Below are positions 14,517 to 22,339 of a stretch of DNA of 27,520 nt, piece after piece (positions within the stretch are counted from its first letter, which is position 1; the number at the start of each line of letters is the position of its first letter). Source of the DNA: a virus; IMG/VR virus record IMGVR_UViG_3300047480_000113, positions 1-27,520 of that record; one strand, 5' to 3'. The position numbers were made by a program, and so were the translations under genes. Below the pieces are notes generated by a model. The model saw only the letters and a list, made by a program, of their open reading frames with translations. It had not been told where the DNA came from and did not search any database.

Positions 14517-16328
14517 TTATACAATCTTCAAAATTCCACCGTCATTGTAAATGTCACCTGCATTCAACCCCGTAGGTGACGTAGGCAATCCCTCAAACCT
14601 TACTCGCCCACTTGTTGAGTGGAAGGCAAAGTGAGAATATCCTGTTCCTGATACAGCAGGGTTATAATAGAATCCTCTAATTATACCATTATAGGTCCCT
14701 GTATTTTCTATAGATGTACTAACCTGTACAGCATTATAAGTTGCATTTCCAGATGCGAAAGACATCCTTCCTCCTATAGCTTGAATAGCCATATTACCTG
14801 TCGTTGAAGGATTGGCAGCGCCTCCTCCACTTATGGTCATTATTGTTCCTGTATTGTACCCAACTTGATTTGTAAAATTATGTTGAGTTCCGTTTATTAC
14901 ATTAGATTGATAGTTAATTTGACCACTATTAAAAATTCTTGTAGTAGAGCCATCTAAATTGAATGTTAATCCATTTCCTAGTGTCAAAGCACCACTCACC
15001 CTCGCAGTACCTTGAACATCAAATAAGTAACCCGCATCTGTTGGGGCAACTGTACCGTTTGAAATAATTACGTTGTCAGTACCATCTTTCATGAAAAAAC
15101 GATATGGTCTTGTCGAGCTTCCTATAAAAAATGTATTGTATGAACCATATCTAATTTGTGCATTATATACTCCAATTTCTAACCAACCTCCTCTTGTACT
15201 TGTTCCTCCATCAAAATCATTAAATGTAATTCTATTTAATCTACCTGATACACTACCTTCTGACATTTGAATATAAGAAGTTCCTGCCGTCCCGGGTCCA
15301 AATACTCCAACACCATTAACATGAAATTTTTGAACAGGCGTACTCGTACCAATACCTACGTTGCCACTTGTTGTTCCGAATATTACATCTCCCGTGGTTG
15401 TCTCAATAGCACGGTGTGTTGTTCCTGATTGAAGTCCTGCAATATTTGGATTGTAATAAAATCCTCTAAATGTTTGTGAAGAGTTTGTGTTACTAAATGT
15501 TTGTTGAACATTAAACACATTAAAAGAACCTCCTGTTGCTGAAGCTAAAGTTCCTGTGAAATTAAAGTAATTTGTAGTACCTGTTGCTCCACCTATATAT
15601 TGAGTAGAAAAGTTAAATGTGTTTCCTGATTGAGCAGCTGAACCAAGAATTGTTGAGGCATTAAATGCAGTATAACCACCATTTACTCTTAATCCTTGAA
15701 GACAAGTTGCAACATCACCAAGTGTTGTTGTTCCCTGCACCCTAGCAGTACCATTAACATCCAACTTAAAACCTGCATCGGTTGTTGTGCCGATTAGGAT
15801 GTTACCTGTTGAATTTAATCTTAATCCTAAAATAGGAGCGCCATTACCTACAAATAAATCAAGGGAACCTGAGCTTGTTCTTAAGTGAGTTCCACTACTT
15901 GGACCATAATATGCTGACTTTCCACTTCCTTGACCTGCAGAATATACATAGAAATTATCAGAAGAATCAGTTCCAATATAAGCAGGCATATTCTGAGCTG
16001 ATACACCTGTAAACATTAAAAAATTATTTCCGACTATTGATAATTTTTGAGAAGGGTTAGTAACCCCAATACCCAAGCGGTTGTTCGTAGCATCCCAAAA
16101 TAAAGACGAACTCTGTTGAAGGACATTGCCTGTGCCTTGAAAGAGGACACGTCCAACAGTACCATTAATGATTGGGGTATTGTTGACGTTCAGCTTTGAC
16201 GCGTTCATTATCTCCTGACCGGTAATCTTTCGGCTACCTGTTCCTCCTGCAAGCGACAGCTCCAATAGGTCTGTTGCTGCTAAATCCCGTCCTAATGGCG
16301 GTAAATCAACTATTTTTATTCCTGCCAT
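14517..16328 (-). CDS. Long tail fibre paralogue A, 603 aa
   Basis: Residues 1-60 form the shared N-terminal module (MAGIKIVDLPPLGRDLAATD, then LLELSLAGGTGSRKITGQEI). It probably attaches the fibre to the tail or to a partner. Behind it is a long Gly/Asn/Ser/Thr-rich beta region with the recurring motif TTTDAGFKLDVNGTARVQG (about 180-200) and a degenerate second copy near 430 (TDAGYLFDVQGTARVSG). Motifs of the type GNVGIGTSTPVQKFHVNG also appear. These repeats are known from fibre proteins of Bacteroidota phages. The C-terminus is short (SPTGLNAGDIYNDGGILKIV), unlike the FLPPRMT ending of its two paralogues, so the tip may have been replaced. It is the last fibre before the lysis cassette. 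Confidence 0.8.
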   Translation of the reverse strand: MAGIKIVDLPPLGRDLAATDLLELSLAGGTGSRKITGQEIMNASKLNVNNTPIINGTVGRVLFQGTGNVLQQSSSLFWDATNNRLGIGVTNPSQKLSIVGNNFLMFTGVSAQNMPAYIGTDSSDNFYVYSAGQGSGKSAYYGPSSGTHLRTSSGSLDLFVGNGAPILGLRLNSTGNILIGTTTDAGFKLDVNGTARVQGTTTLGDVATCLQGLRVNGGYTAFNASTILGSAAQSGNTFNFSTQYIGGATGTTNYFNFTGTLASATGGSFNVFNVQQTFSNTNSSQTFRGFYYNPNIAGLQSGTTHRAIETTTGDVIFGTTSGNVGIGTSTPVQKFHVNGVGVFGPGTAGTSYIQMSEGSVSGRLNRITFNDFDGGTSTRGGWLEIGVYNAQIRYGSYNTFFIGSSTRPYRFFMKDGTDNVIISNGTVAPTDAGYLFDVQGTARVSGALTLGNGLTFNLDGSTTRIFNSGQINYQSNVINGTQHNFTNQVGYNTGTIMTISGGGAANPSTTGNMAIQAIGGRMSFASGNATYNAVQVSTSIENTGTYNGIIRGFYYNPAVSGTGYSHFAFHSTSGRVRFEGLPTSPTGLNAGDIYNDGGILKIV

Positions 16329-16331
16329 GTC

Positions 16332-17891
16332 TTATACCATAAATGTCCATCCTGTGGACTTGTAAACATATAAACCTTCTGTTGCGTCTGTGCAGTATAC
16401 AATAAGCCCTACTGCCGGGCTTGCAATCGCTGCTCTCTGAGCATTTGTCATTCGTGGTGGTAGGAAGCCTCTCTTTGTAGAATTTAATTGAAGTACAGCT
16501 GAATTCAATAAACTTGGTGTGCCGTCATCTGCAATTCCAAAACCTCTTTGTGTATCATTAACACCATTTAAAACTACACAAGTATTTATTACTCCACTTC
16601 CTAAATATAAAGGTACTTGATTTGGAACAGTATAAATACGGAAAGGGTCATAAGATAATAAATAGTCTCTCCTTAAGGAATAGGTGCCATCTCCTACTGT
16701 ATAATATGAAGATAAAATCAAACTACCATTTGTAAGTGTTAAGTTCCCACTCACTCTCGCAGTACCATTCACGTCAAGTTTATATCCGGCATCTGTAGTG
16801 GTATTGATGAGTAGATTTCCACTGTATTGAAGGCGCATCTGCTCCACATTGTTATGGAAGAAGCGATGAGAATGGTTTGAGCCATTTATAGATGAAAGGT
16901 AATTAATTCCACCGCCACCGCCACCGGTTCCTTTCTCACTTCTCAATGATAAATTGCTACCGTCTGAAATTGTTGATATTAAAAATCCATTTGTTGAACC
17001 TTGAACCAATCCTCCATTTCCTTGTGCTGTTACATAAAAGTTTGATGTAGTTGGAGCATTTAATTGAGCTAGAGATGTATTATTTCCTGAAGACCCATAT
17101 ATACCACCTGAGTTACCTCCTGAAAGATTTACTCTAAAGAAATAACTTCCGTTTGATGATGATGATGTATTACCACCTACCGCAAAAGCATCTAATGTAT
17201 TATTTGTTCCTGAACCCGCATGGTATTGATTCCAACCCATTAAACTAACGGTTCTATAATTATTCGAACCTGTATCTACAGCAAAAGTATTTGCTGTGCT
17301 AAAAGCAGTAAATCCGGGAGATGAAACTGTTAATACATTCTGTATTCTCGCAGTTCCGTTTACATTAAGTTTATATCCTGCATCTGTGGTGGTGCCGATA
17401 AGGACGTTTTGTGTTGAGCCTACAATGCGCATAGCCTCGTTGCCGTTGCCGAACAATGAGATGCGGTTATTATAGAACTCAATGCGGTTGTTGCCCGTGC
17501 CGTAATCTCCGATAGCGTAGCCATCACTGAGCCATACGTTGCCCGATGTGGTTACAATGTTGTACTCAGCAAAAATACCATTGCCGTGAATATTACCTGC
17601 TACGTCAAGCGTGTAGAGAGGCGTGTTTGTGCCTACTCCAAGCCTAGTATTTGAGTTGTCCCAAAATAAAAAGCTGTTCTGACCGAGCACATTTCCTGTG
17701 CCTTGGAATAAGAGTCGACCCACCGTGCCTGAGACTATTGGTGTTGAGCCAACAGCCAATTTTGAGGCGTTCATAATCTCTTGGCCTGTAATCTTGCGAC
17801 TACCGCTTCCACTTAATGAAACCTCAAGTAGGTCCGTGCTTATAAGGTCTCTACCCAATGCGGGTAGGTCGACAATCTTTATTCCTGCCAT
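16332..17891 (-). CDS. Long tail fibre paralogue B, 519 aa
   Basis: The N-terminal 60 residues (MAGIKIVDLPALGRDLISTD) are homologous to fibres A and C. The shaft is beta-rich with Gly/Asn/Ser runs and two copies of the TTTDAGYKL(N/D)VNGTARV repeat. One stretch in the centre is polyglycine-like (GTGGGGGGINY). The C-terminus holds the FLPPRMTNAQRAAIASPAVG segment and TDATEGLYVYKSTGWTFMV ending, a terminal module shared with fibre C. Its start is 3 bp after the 48-aa gene stop. It probably has a receptor-binding or fibre-shaft role, but which part touches the host is not visible. Confidence 0.8.
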   Translation of the reverse strand: MAGIKIVDLPALGRDLISTDLLEVSLSGSGSRKITGQEIMNASKLAVGSTPIVSGTVGRLLFQGTGNVLGQNSFLFWDNSNTRLGVGTNTPLYTLDVAGNIHGNGIFAEYNIVTTSGNVWLSDGYAIGDYGTGNNRIEFYNNRISLFGNGNEAMRIVGSTQNVLIGTTTDAGYKLNVNGTARIQNVLTVSSPGFTAFSTANTFAVDTGSNNYRTVSLMGWNQYHAGSGTNNTLDAFAVGGNTSSSSNGSYFFRVNLSGGNSGGIYGSSGNNTSLAQLNAPTTSNFYVTAQGNGGLVQGSTNGFLISTISDGSNLSLRSEKGTGGGGGGINYLSSINGSNHSHRFFHNNVEQMRLQYSGNLLINTTTDAGYKLDVNGTARVSGNLTLTNGSLILSSYYTVGDGTYSLRRDYLLSYDPFRIYTVPNQVPLYLGSGVINTCVVLNGVNDTQRGFGIADDGTPSLLNSAVLQLNSTKRGFLPPRMTNAQRAAIASPAVGLIVYCTDATEGLYVYKSTGWTFMV

Positions 17892-17894
17892 TTA

Positions 17895-18041
17895 TTAATC
17901 TTCTTTTGGCTCCTCAGGCTGTTGCTCTTTGGCAAGCTCATTGAGGAACTGAATTAATGGGAGGCCGTACTTAACGGGCATCTCCTGAATGAATGCTTCT
18001 AACTGCTGTAGTTTTTCTTGATTTAAGACGATTTGATTCAT
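17895..18041 (-). CDS. Small acidic protein, 48 aa
   Basis: An ATG at 18041 opens MNQIVLNQEKLQQLEAFIQE with a Gln/Glu-rich helix and a PEEPKED end. It lies between the 91-aa gene and fibre B with very tight spacing (11 bp upstream, 3 bp downstream), which supports a real gene. The helical, acidic character could suit a fibre-assembly chaperone. No family is recognised. Confidence 0.6.
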   Translation of the reverse strand: MNQIVLNQEKLQQLEAFIQEMPVKYGLPLIQFLNELAKEQQPEEPKED

Positions 18042-18052
18042 GATTATATAGA

Positions 18053-18328
18053 TTAAATGATTACTACTCCAAGGTATTCAGCAACATAGTTGTCTACTAC
18101 GCTGTTGTCAGTACCCCACGTTGCAAACTGCTCCTCTGTCAAGGTATAGTTACCTTGGCGCAACTGTTTACCTTCCTCAGTAAGGAGTTGGTAGTAAGTC
18201 GTGCAGGTAGTTGCAGACGTTTCAAAGTTAAGGACTAATACAGTCAAGCGTGTTGCTGTACCTTCGTTTAATGGGAATACTACCGGCTCGATAGCTACTC
18301 CTTGTACTTGTGGTGTTGTGTTTTCCAT
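18053..18328 (-). CDS. Small conserved protein in fibre region, 91 aa
   Basis: The protein begins MENTTPQVQGVAIEPVVFPL and continues with beta-strand-like segments (TRLTVLVLNFET, TTYYQLLTEEGKQLRQGNYT) and a C-terminal AEYLGVVII. I recognise similar small proteins between fibre genes in Bacteroidota phages but know no function. It is predicted to be a single beta domain of about 90 aa and may be a short fibre component or tip accessory. It lies 16 bp after fibre C. Confidence 0.6.
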   Translation of the reverse strand: MENTTPQVQGVAIEPVVFPLNEGTATRLTVLVLNFETSATTCTTYYQLLTEEGKQLRQGNYTLTEEQFATWGTDNSVVDNYVAEYLGVVII

Positions 18329-18344
18329 TTTTTATTTTTTATTG

Positions 18345-20114
18345 TTAACCGATATATGTCCATCCGGACGATTTATAAATATACTTTCCTTCAGTCGCAT
18401 CAGTCTGATAAATCTCAAGCCCAATGGCCGGTGATGCAATAGCGTTTCTCTGTGTCTGTGTCATTCGTGGAGGTAGGAAGCCTTTGGTTGTGCTTGTTAC
18501 GTTTAGAATTGCAGACGCTACATCTGTGGTGGTGTTGATGAGTACGTTGCCGCTTCCTTTTACTTGAAAAAGAGTTGATAAATTAGCAGTTCCTGTTGTT
18601 GCAGAAGACCTACTTATACTAAACGCATCCGTAAAAGCTGATTCATAATTTACACCTACTAGCCATCCCGGCTGAGTAGTATCTTGTAACACCCAAAATA
18701 ATGAAGTGTCTCTTACTATATTAGCATTTAAATTTATTCCTTTGTAACCTGTAGTAGTTTCTCCAAATATTCCACTATTACTATTACCTACAAAAATTGC
18801 AGGATATTGTGCAGAATTTGTTTGTCTTGATGGTAGGGTTGTTCCAAATAGCATATTTTTACCTGCACTAGTTGATAAATCCCCCTGCACCCTCGCAGTA
18901 CCATTCACGTCAAGTTTATAACCTGCGTCTGTGGTGGTGTTGATGAGTAGATTTCCTCCGTTAAATCTTGCAACTTCTGTGTTTGATGGACTAAAACGAA
19001 TAACAGAATAGCCACGTCCTAGGGACATTTGCGTTGAGCCTTCTTCTTGGATTGTTACTCTACTATTTATACGAAAAGTCGGAAATCCTCCGTTCCCTAC
19101 ATTTATTGAATTTGAAGAGCCTAAAGCGTCTATATTTCCACTTGTCGTGACATTCCCCTGCACCCTCGCAGTTCCGTTAACGTCTAAGCGGAAACCATCG
19201 TCTGTGGTGGTGTTGATGCCTACGTTGCCGTTGTAAAATATGCGCATTCTTTCAGCGTTAGCAGTAAACAATCTTAAAGCACCTGAACCTACTGACGTTT
19301 GACCAAAGTTAACATCACCCGTACCGTCATTATAAGCCCAAAACGAACTTTGACCACCTGATGTTCGAATGTCAAAACCGAGCGTACCTGAAGACGAAAG
19401 TCTTTGATGTGAAAAAAAATTATTGCTTAAACTTTGAAATCTCGTATTTCCGTCAAATCCTAAAATTCCCGTTGATAAAGTTACATTCCCACTCACCCTC
19501 GCAGTTCCGTTAACGTCTAAGCGGTAACCTGCATCGGTTGTTGTGCCTATGCCGATGTTTCCCGTTTTGTTTAAAACAAGTTGATTAGTTCTGTTGGTAT
19601 AAGTTCCAAAAGTTAACTTAGGTTCAACTGCTCCCGAATAGTAATCAGAGAAAATATAGAATGAAGTCGCTGCTGAATTGTATTCGAAAGTCAATCCAAA
19701 TACCTTTGTTGAATCTGATAATATTTGTATTGGTGAAGTTCCAATTGCACTTACTTGTAATGCAGTTAAACCCGTTCCACTTCCAATATTTGTAGCAGTT
19801 CCGATTAATGCTCGTCCGTTTATTGTTAGAGGTTGTATAGGTGAACTAGTTCCTATCCCCAACCTTCCATTCGTATTATCCCAAAACAAGTTCCCCGACT
19901 CCTGCACAACATTCCCCGTTCCCTCGAATAACACCCGTCCGACTGTACCTGAAGTAATAGCAGTTGTGCCGATGTTCAACTTTGAGGTGTTCATTATCTC
20001 TTGCCCCGTAATCTTACGGGAGCCTGTGCCTCCGGCTAGTGACAACTCAAGCAAGTCTGTGCTTGCCAAGTCTCTACCTAAAGGTGGTAAGTCAACTATC
20101 TTAATACCTGCCAT
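18345..20114 (-). CDS. Long tail fibre paralogue C, 589 aa
   Basis: The N-terminal module (MAGIKIVDLPPLGRDLASTD, LLELSLAGGTGSRKITGQEI) is almost identical in protein to fibre A, yet their codons differ widely. The shaft has three copies of the (I/N)TTTDxGxxLDVNGTARV repeat near residues 190-210, 310-330 and 390-410. The C-terminus has FLPPRMTQTQRNAIASPAIG and TDATEGKYIYKSSGWTYIG, shared with fibre B. It is first of the three paralogues in the operon and is followed downstream by the 91-aa gene. It is probably a trimeric fibre of the adsorption apparatus. Confidence 0.8.
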   Translation of the reverse strand: MAGIKIVDLPPLGRDLASTDLLELSLAGGTGSRKITGQEIMNTSKLNIGTTAITSGTVGRVLFEGTGNVVQESGNLFWDNTNGRLGIGTSSPIQPLTINGRALIGTATNIGSGTGLTALQVSAIGTSPIQILSDSTKVFGLTFEYNSAATSFYIFSDYYSGAVEPKLTFGTYTNRTNQLVLNKTGNIGIGTTTDAGYRLDVNGTARVSGNVTLSTGILGFDGNTRFQSLSNNFFSHQRLSSSGTLGFDIRTSGGQSSFWAYNDGTGDVNFGQTSVGSGALRLFTANAERMRIFYNGNVGINTTTDDGFRLDVNGTARVQGNVTTSGNIDALGSSNSINVGNGGFPTFRINSRVTIQEEGSTQMSLGRGYSVIRFSPSNTEVARFNGGNLLINTTTDAGYKLDVNGTARVQGDLSTSAGKNMLFGTTLPSRQTNSAQYPAIFVGNSNSGIFGETTTGYKGINLNANIVRDTSLFWVLQDTTQPGWLVGVNYESAFTDAFSISRSSATTGTANLSTLFQVKGSGNVLINTTTDVASAILNVTSTTKGFLPPRMTQTQRNAIASPAIGLEIYQTDATEGKYIYKSSGWTYIG

Positions 20115-20117
20115 CTA

Positions 20118-20261
20118 TCAGTCAATTATACGCTCGTCACCATCGTCTGTGTATCTGTTGATACCATCGTCTGTAACGCGCTCATATGGGTAGATGGGCG
20201 AGATTGAGTTTTCACCCGTCACGCCAATCTCATTTACAATCTGAATGCCGTTAGTAATCAT
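20118..20261 (-). CDS. Very small acidic protein, 47 aa
   Basis: An ATG at 20261 opens MITNGIQIVNEIGVTGENSI, with PIYPYERVTDDGINRYTDDG and DERIID following. The frame lies 1 bp after the 157-aa gene stop and 3 bp before fibre C. Spacing supports a real gene that is translationally coupled. The Asp-rich end (DDGxNRYTDDGDE) might bind calcium, but I would not claim it. Function unknown. Confidence 0.6.
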   Translation of the reverse strand: MITNGIQIVNEIGVTGENSISPIYPYERVTDDGINRYTDDGDERIID

Positions 20262-20262
20262 C

Positions 20263-20736
20263 TTACCACAATGCTACAAGGTTTGTCGCTGTTGTTCCTG
20301 TTTGGAATACTTTAAGCACCTGAACAGGTAAGAACGTACCACCCAAGATTGAGTCAAAGATAACATCTTGACCACCTGCAGTGATTACACGAAGCTTACC
20401 ACCTGTACCGATGAACAACACAGCGGCATTCTTTTCATTCTGCACATACACAGTATAGCTCTCGCCCGTAGACAAGAAGATATTCGCATTTAACAACAGA
20501 CGCGTCTCGTCAATAACCTGTATGACTGTAGCAGCCTGCAATGTAACATTGTTGTACACAACATCACCAACCTGTACATTATTAGTTTCAAATGTGGCTG
20601 TAACATCCTCAAGCTCATTGGCAATTGTAGTTCCGTTTAAACCTGCTGCTACAACCCCAACTGTTGGGATATACGCGTTATCTGTTGATACAATATTCAG
20701 ACCTACGCTAGTCTGTAATTTTTGATATACTGACAT
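20263..20736 (-). CDS. Virion-type protein, 157 aa
   Basis: This beta-rich protein begins MSVYQKLQTSVGLNIVSTDN and ends FLPVQVLKVFQTGTTATNLV-ALW. I recognise the C-terminal LPVQVxKVFxTGTTATNxxALW pattern from marine cyanophage and flavophage tail or surface proteins, where it recurs in small structural genes. It opens the long operon running through the fibres and lysis genes, behind a promoter box 19 nt before the ATG and a terminator further upstream. It may form a small fibre component or virion decoration. Activity unknown. Confidence 0.65.
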   Translation of the reverse strand: MSVYQKLQTSVGLNIVSTDNAYIPTVGVVAAGLNGTTIANELEDVTATFETNNVQVGDVVYNNVTLQAATVIQVIDETRLLLNANIFLSTGESYTVYVQNEKNAAVLFIGTGGKLRVITAGGQDVIFDSILGGTFLPVQVLKVFQTGTTATNLVALW

Positions 20737-20755
20737 CTCTTATAAATTAATAACA

Positions 20756-20763
20756 CAAAGATA
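20756..20763 (-). promoter_or_regulatory. Promoter box (TATCTTTG) for fibre-lysis operon
   Basis: TATCTTTG on the minus strand ends 19 nt before the ATG of the 157-aa gene. The next downstream box found is at 11643-11650, so one transcript of about 9 kb may cover fibres and lysis genes. Confidence 0.6.
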
Positions 20764-20773
20764 GGTAATATTT

Positions 20774-20806
20774 TAAAAAGAAAAAGCCACCCGTTGAGGT
20801 GGCTTT
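20774..20806 (-). terminator. Rho-independent terminator after the 94-aa gene
   Basis: A 9-bp stem (AAAGCCACC / GGTGGCTTT, arms 20798-20806 and 20783-20791) with a 6-nt loop is followed on the minus strand by TTCTTTTT. It separates the S74 unit from the fibre-lysis promoter. Confidence 0.85.
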
Positions 20807-20826
20807 ATTCTAGTAGTAGTTTATTT

Positions 20827-21111
20827 TTATAAAATATTTAAAGTTGTTCCCACAGGAACAGTCAATATATATCCCGAACCCATAGAAAGAGGGCCTGTGT
20901 AGTTTACCGTAGCTCCCTCAGGTAGATAGATATTGGTGTTAATAGCACCCGCAATCGAAAATCCATTTGCATATATTGACTGACCGGATGAATCAGCTGT
21001 AATATCCTCAATTGTGTACGCCTCAGACTCTGAATTTATTAATCCTGAGCGGCGCTCAACAGTTGGATAGTTTGCTGAGAGACCGATGAACTTAGTTCCT
21101 GCTGCTATCAT
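20827..21111 (-). CDS. Small conserved protein downstream of the S74 fibre, 94 aa
   Basis: The protein begins MIAAGTKFIGLSANYPTVER, has RSGLINSESEAYTIEDI, and ends in glycine-rich strands (YTGPLSMGSGYILTVPVG). I recognise the GTKFIGLSxNYPTVERRS start from phage fibre-region hypotheticals. Its start overlaps the S74 protein's stop, so both are translated together. It could form a fibre tip or a partner of the 289-aa protein. A terminator follows 20 bp after the stop. Confidence 0.65.
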   Translation of the reverse strand: MIAAGTKFIGLSANYPTVERRSGLINSESEAYTIEDITADSSGQSIYANGFSIAGAINTNIYLPEGATVNYTGPLSMGSGYILTVPVGTTLNIL

Positions 21112-21980
21112 TATTTTTTCTTCTCTAGTTGTTCAACTTTAGCAGCCAACTCCTGAACTGCCTTAACCAAGATTGGAACAAGCTTACCGTAAGATGCCTC
21201 AAGCTTCTCAGGATTTGACTCGTAAACAAGCTTAAGAACGTCAGCTAAGTTAGCATCCTCTTGAGCAGATTTAAGCTCCTGAGCAATGAATCCAAAGTCA
21301 GAAACACCATGCTTCCCATCCTCATCGCGGTCATCCCAAACGAACTCAACAGGACGAAGACCCTTTACAAAGTCCAAACCTGCACGTAGCTCAGTAATGT
21401 CCTTTTTATCACGCGCATCTGACAAAGATGTGATAGATGTAACGGCACAACGAAGAGCTGTAATTCCTGTATTACCAAGAGTAATCTCTCCACTAGCACC
21501 TGCAACACTTGGTCTTGCTGCTGCACCTAATAAAACGATATTGTCTCCTGAGATATTGCTAACACCTTGACCTGTGCTGTTCCCAACAAACACACTATTT
21601 ATAGCCGTAGAGATATTAAATCCTGCTCCATCACCAACAACAACGTTTCCATTTGCAGTTGTAGCATTAACAGCCGCTGACTGCCCGATATATGTATTTG
21701 AGAATCCTGTTGTAGTATTAGCGCCCGCCGTCTGACCAATAAATGTATTGTCTTGACCTGATGTTAATAAGCCACCTGCGCTTTGTCCAATGATTGTGTT
21801 AGCAGCACCCGTTACGTTAGCTGCCGCGCCTGAACCAATGATTGTGTTATTAGTTCCTGATGCAGCAATATTTGCATTGCCTATTCTTAAACTACCAACA
21901 ACTAATGAAGTATAAGCTCCATTTACATTTACTGCATTCCAATTTAATGGCAATACGTTATTTACATTAATCTGACTCAT
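21111..21980 (-). CDS. Tail spike/fibre with C-terminal S74 intramolecular chaperone
   Basis: The 289-aa protein has two parts. Residues 1-180 are a beta-roll of NTxIGxxAG-type repeats (NTIIGQSAG, NTFIGQTAG, NTYIGQSA), as in trimeric left-handed rolls. Residues 182-289 are a peptidase S74 (endosialidase chaperone) domain, with the catalytic Ser-Asp in SLSDARDKKDI (Ser187, Asp188). KGLRPVEFVWDDRDEDG and FGFIAQELK follow, then a C-terminal coiled coil (VQELAAKVEQLEKKK). The domain would trimerise the spike and then cut itself off before Ser187, leaving a mature spike of about 186 residues. It opens its own unit behind a promoter box. Confidence 0.88.
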   Translation of the reverse strand: MSQINVNNVLPLNWNAVNVNGAYTSLVVGSLRIGNANIAASGTNNTIIGSGAAANVTGAANTIIGQSAGGLLTSGQDNTFIGQTAGANTTTGFSNTYIGQSAAVNATTANGNVVVGDGAGFNISTAINSVFVGNSTGQGVSNISGDNIVLLGAAARPSVAGASGEITLGNTGITALRCAVTSITSLSDARDKKDITELRAGLDFVKGLRPVEFVWDDRDEDGKHGVSDFGFIAQELKSAQEDANLADVLKLVYESNPEKLEASYGKLVPILVKAVQELAAKVEQLEKKK

Positions 21981-21994
21981 GTCTTATTTTTTTA

Positions 21995-22002
21995 CAAATA
22001 TA
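21995..22002 (-). promoter_or_regulatory. Promoter box (TATATTTG) for S74 unit
   Basis: TATATTTG on the minus strand (fits TAnnTTTG) ends 14 nt before the 289-aa gene ATG. It lies just beyond the stop codon (22007-22009) of the preceding 55-aa gene. Confidence 0.5.
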
Positions 22003-22006
22003 CGGG

Positions 22007-22174
22007 TTATTTTTGGTACGGAAACATACGATTGAGCGCGTCCTTGCGTTTGCCACAACCACAATCCTTACCTGTAGCCTTAGCAACTGTATCGACAACC
22101 TTCTTGATGCCTGTCGCTGTAGTAAGCTTCTCTACTGTGTCGCCTAATCCACGACTCTTGCTTGTCAGTTTCAT
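22007..22174 (-). CDS. Small conserved protein with CGCGK motif, 55 aa
   Basis: An ATG at 22174 opens MKLTSKSRGLGDTVEKLTTA, then TGIKKVVDTVAKATGKDCGC and GKRKDALNRMFPYQK. I recognise the GLGDTxEKxTxATGIKKVVDTVAKATGKDCGCGKRKxxLNxMFPY pattern as a small protein family recurring in marine phage genomes. A CxCG motif might bind a metal, but no activity is known. It is the last gene of the small basic cluster and its start overlaps the next gene's stop (ATGA). Confidence 0.7.
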   Translation of the reverse strand: MKLTSKSRGLGDTVEKLTTATGIKKVVDTVAKATGKDCGCGKRKDALNRMFPYQK

Positions 22175-22338
22175 TTTTTCTTCTTGTCCATTGTCTTAAC
22201 AGAGGCGTATGCCTTGCCTGTTGACTTCTTGTTCATAGCCTTAGCCTCATCACGGCGAGCTTTCAAACTTTGGGTCTTCTTACCATTGCGAGCCGCTATT
22301 GACTCGTCCATCTTTGCATTGAATCCTTGCTTTTTCAT
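22171..22338 (-). CDS. Small Lys-rich protein, 55 aa
   Basis: An ATG at 22338 opens MKKQGFNAKMDESIAARNGK, continues with QSLKARRDEAKAMNKKS and ends DKKKK. About a third of the residues are Lys or Arg. It resembles small basic proteins found in phage genomes with the KGFNAKMDESxGxRxGK start, function unknown. It starts 1 bp after the 114-aa gene's stop and overlaps the downstream 55-aa gene by 4 bp. Confidence 0.7.
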   Translation of the reverse strand: MKKQGFNAKMDESIAARNGKKTQSLKARRDEAKAMNKKSTGKAYASVKTMDKKKK

Positions 22339-22339
22339 T

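Larger units (their letters stand above)
14998..19556 (-). repeat. Dispersed ~60-bp fibre repeats encoding TTTDAGYKLDVNGTARV
   Basis: Seven copies are seen in three fibre genes: 14998-15050 (degenerate), 15739-15800, 16753-16814, 17344-17406, 18889-18950, 19162-19223 and 19495-19556. Two of them (16753 and 18889 copies) and two others (19162 and 19495) share long nearly identical nucleotide stretches, which makes recombination between genes plausible. They are part of the coding sequence, not an array of spacers. Confidence 0.85.

Noticed and set aside
14998-19556. CRISPR-like reading of the fibre repeats
   Set aside because: The repeats are irregularly spaced, degenerate and in frame with a coding sequence, so they are protein repeats.
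19678-20193. 171-aa plus-strand frame
   Set aside because: It lies antisense to the conserved fibre C N-terminus, has no promoter or leader of its own, and its Pro/Val/Ser-rich composition is the reverse reading of the fibre.
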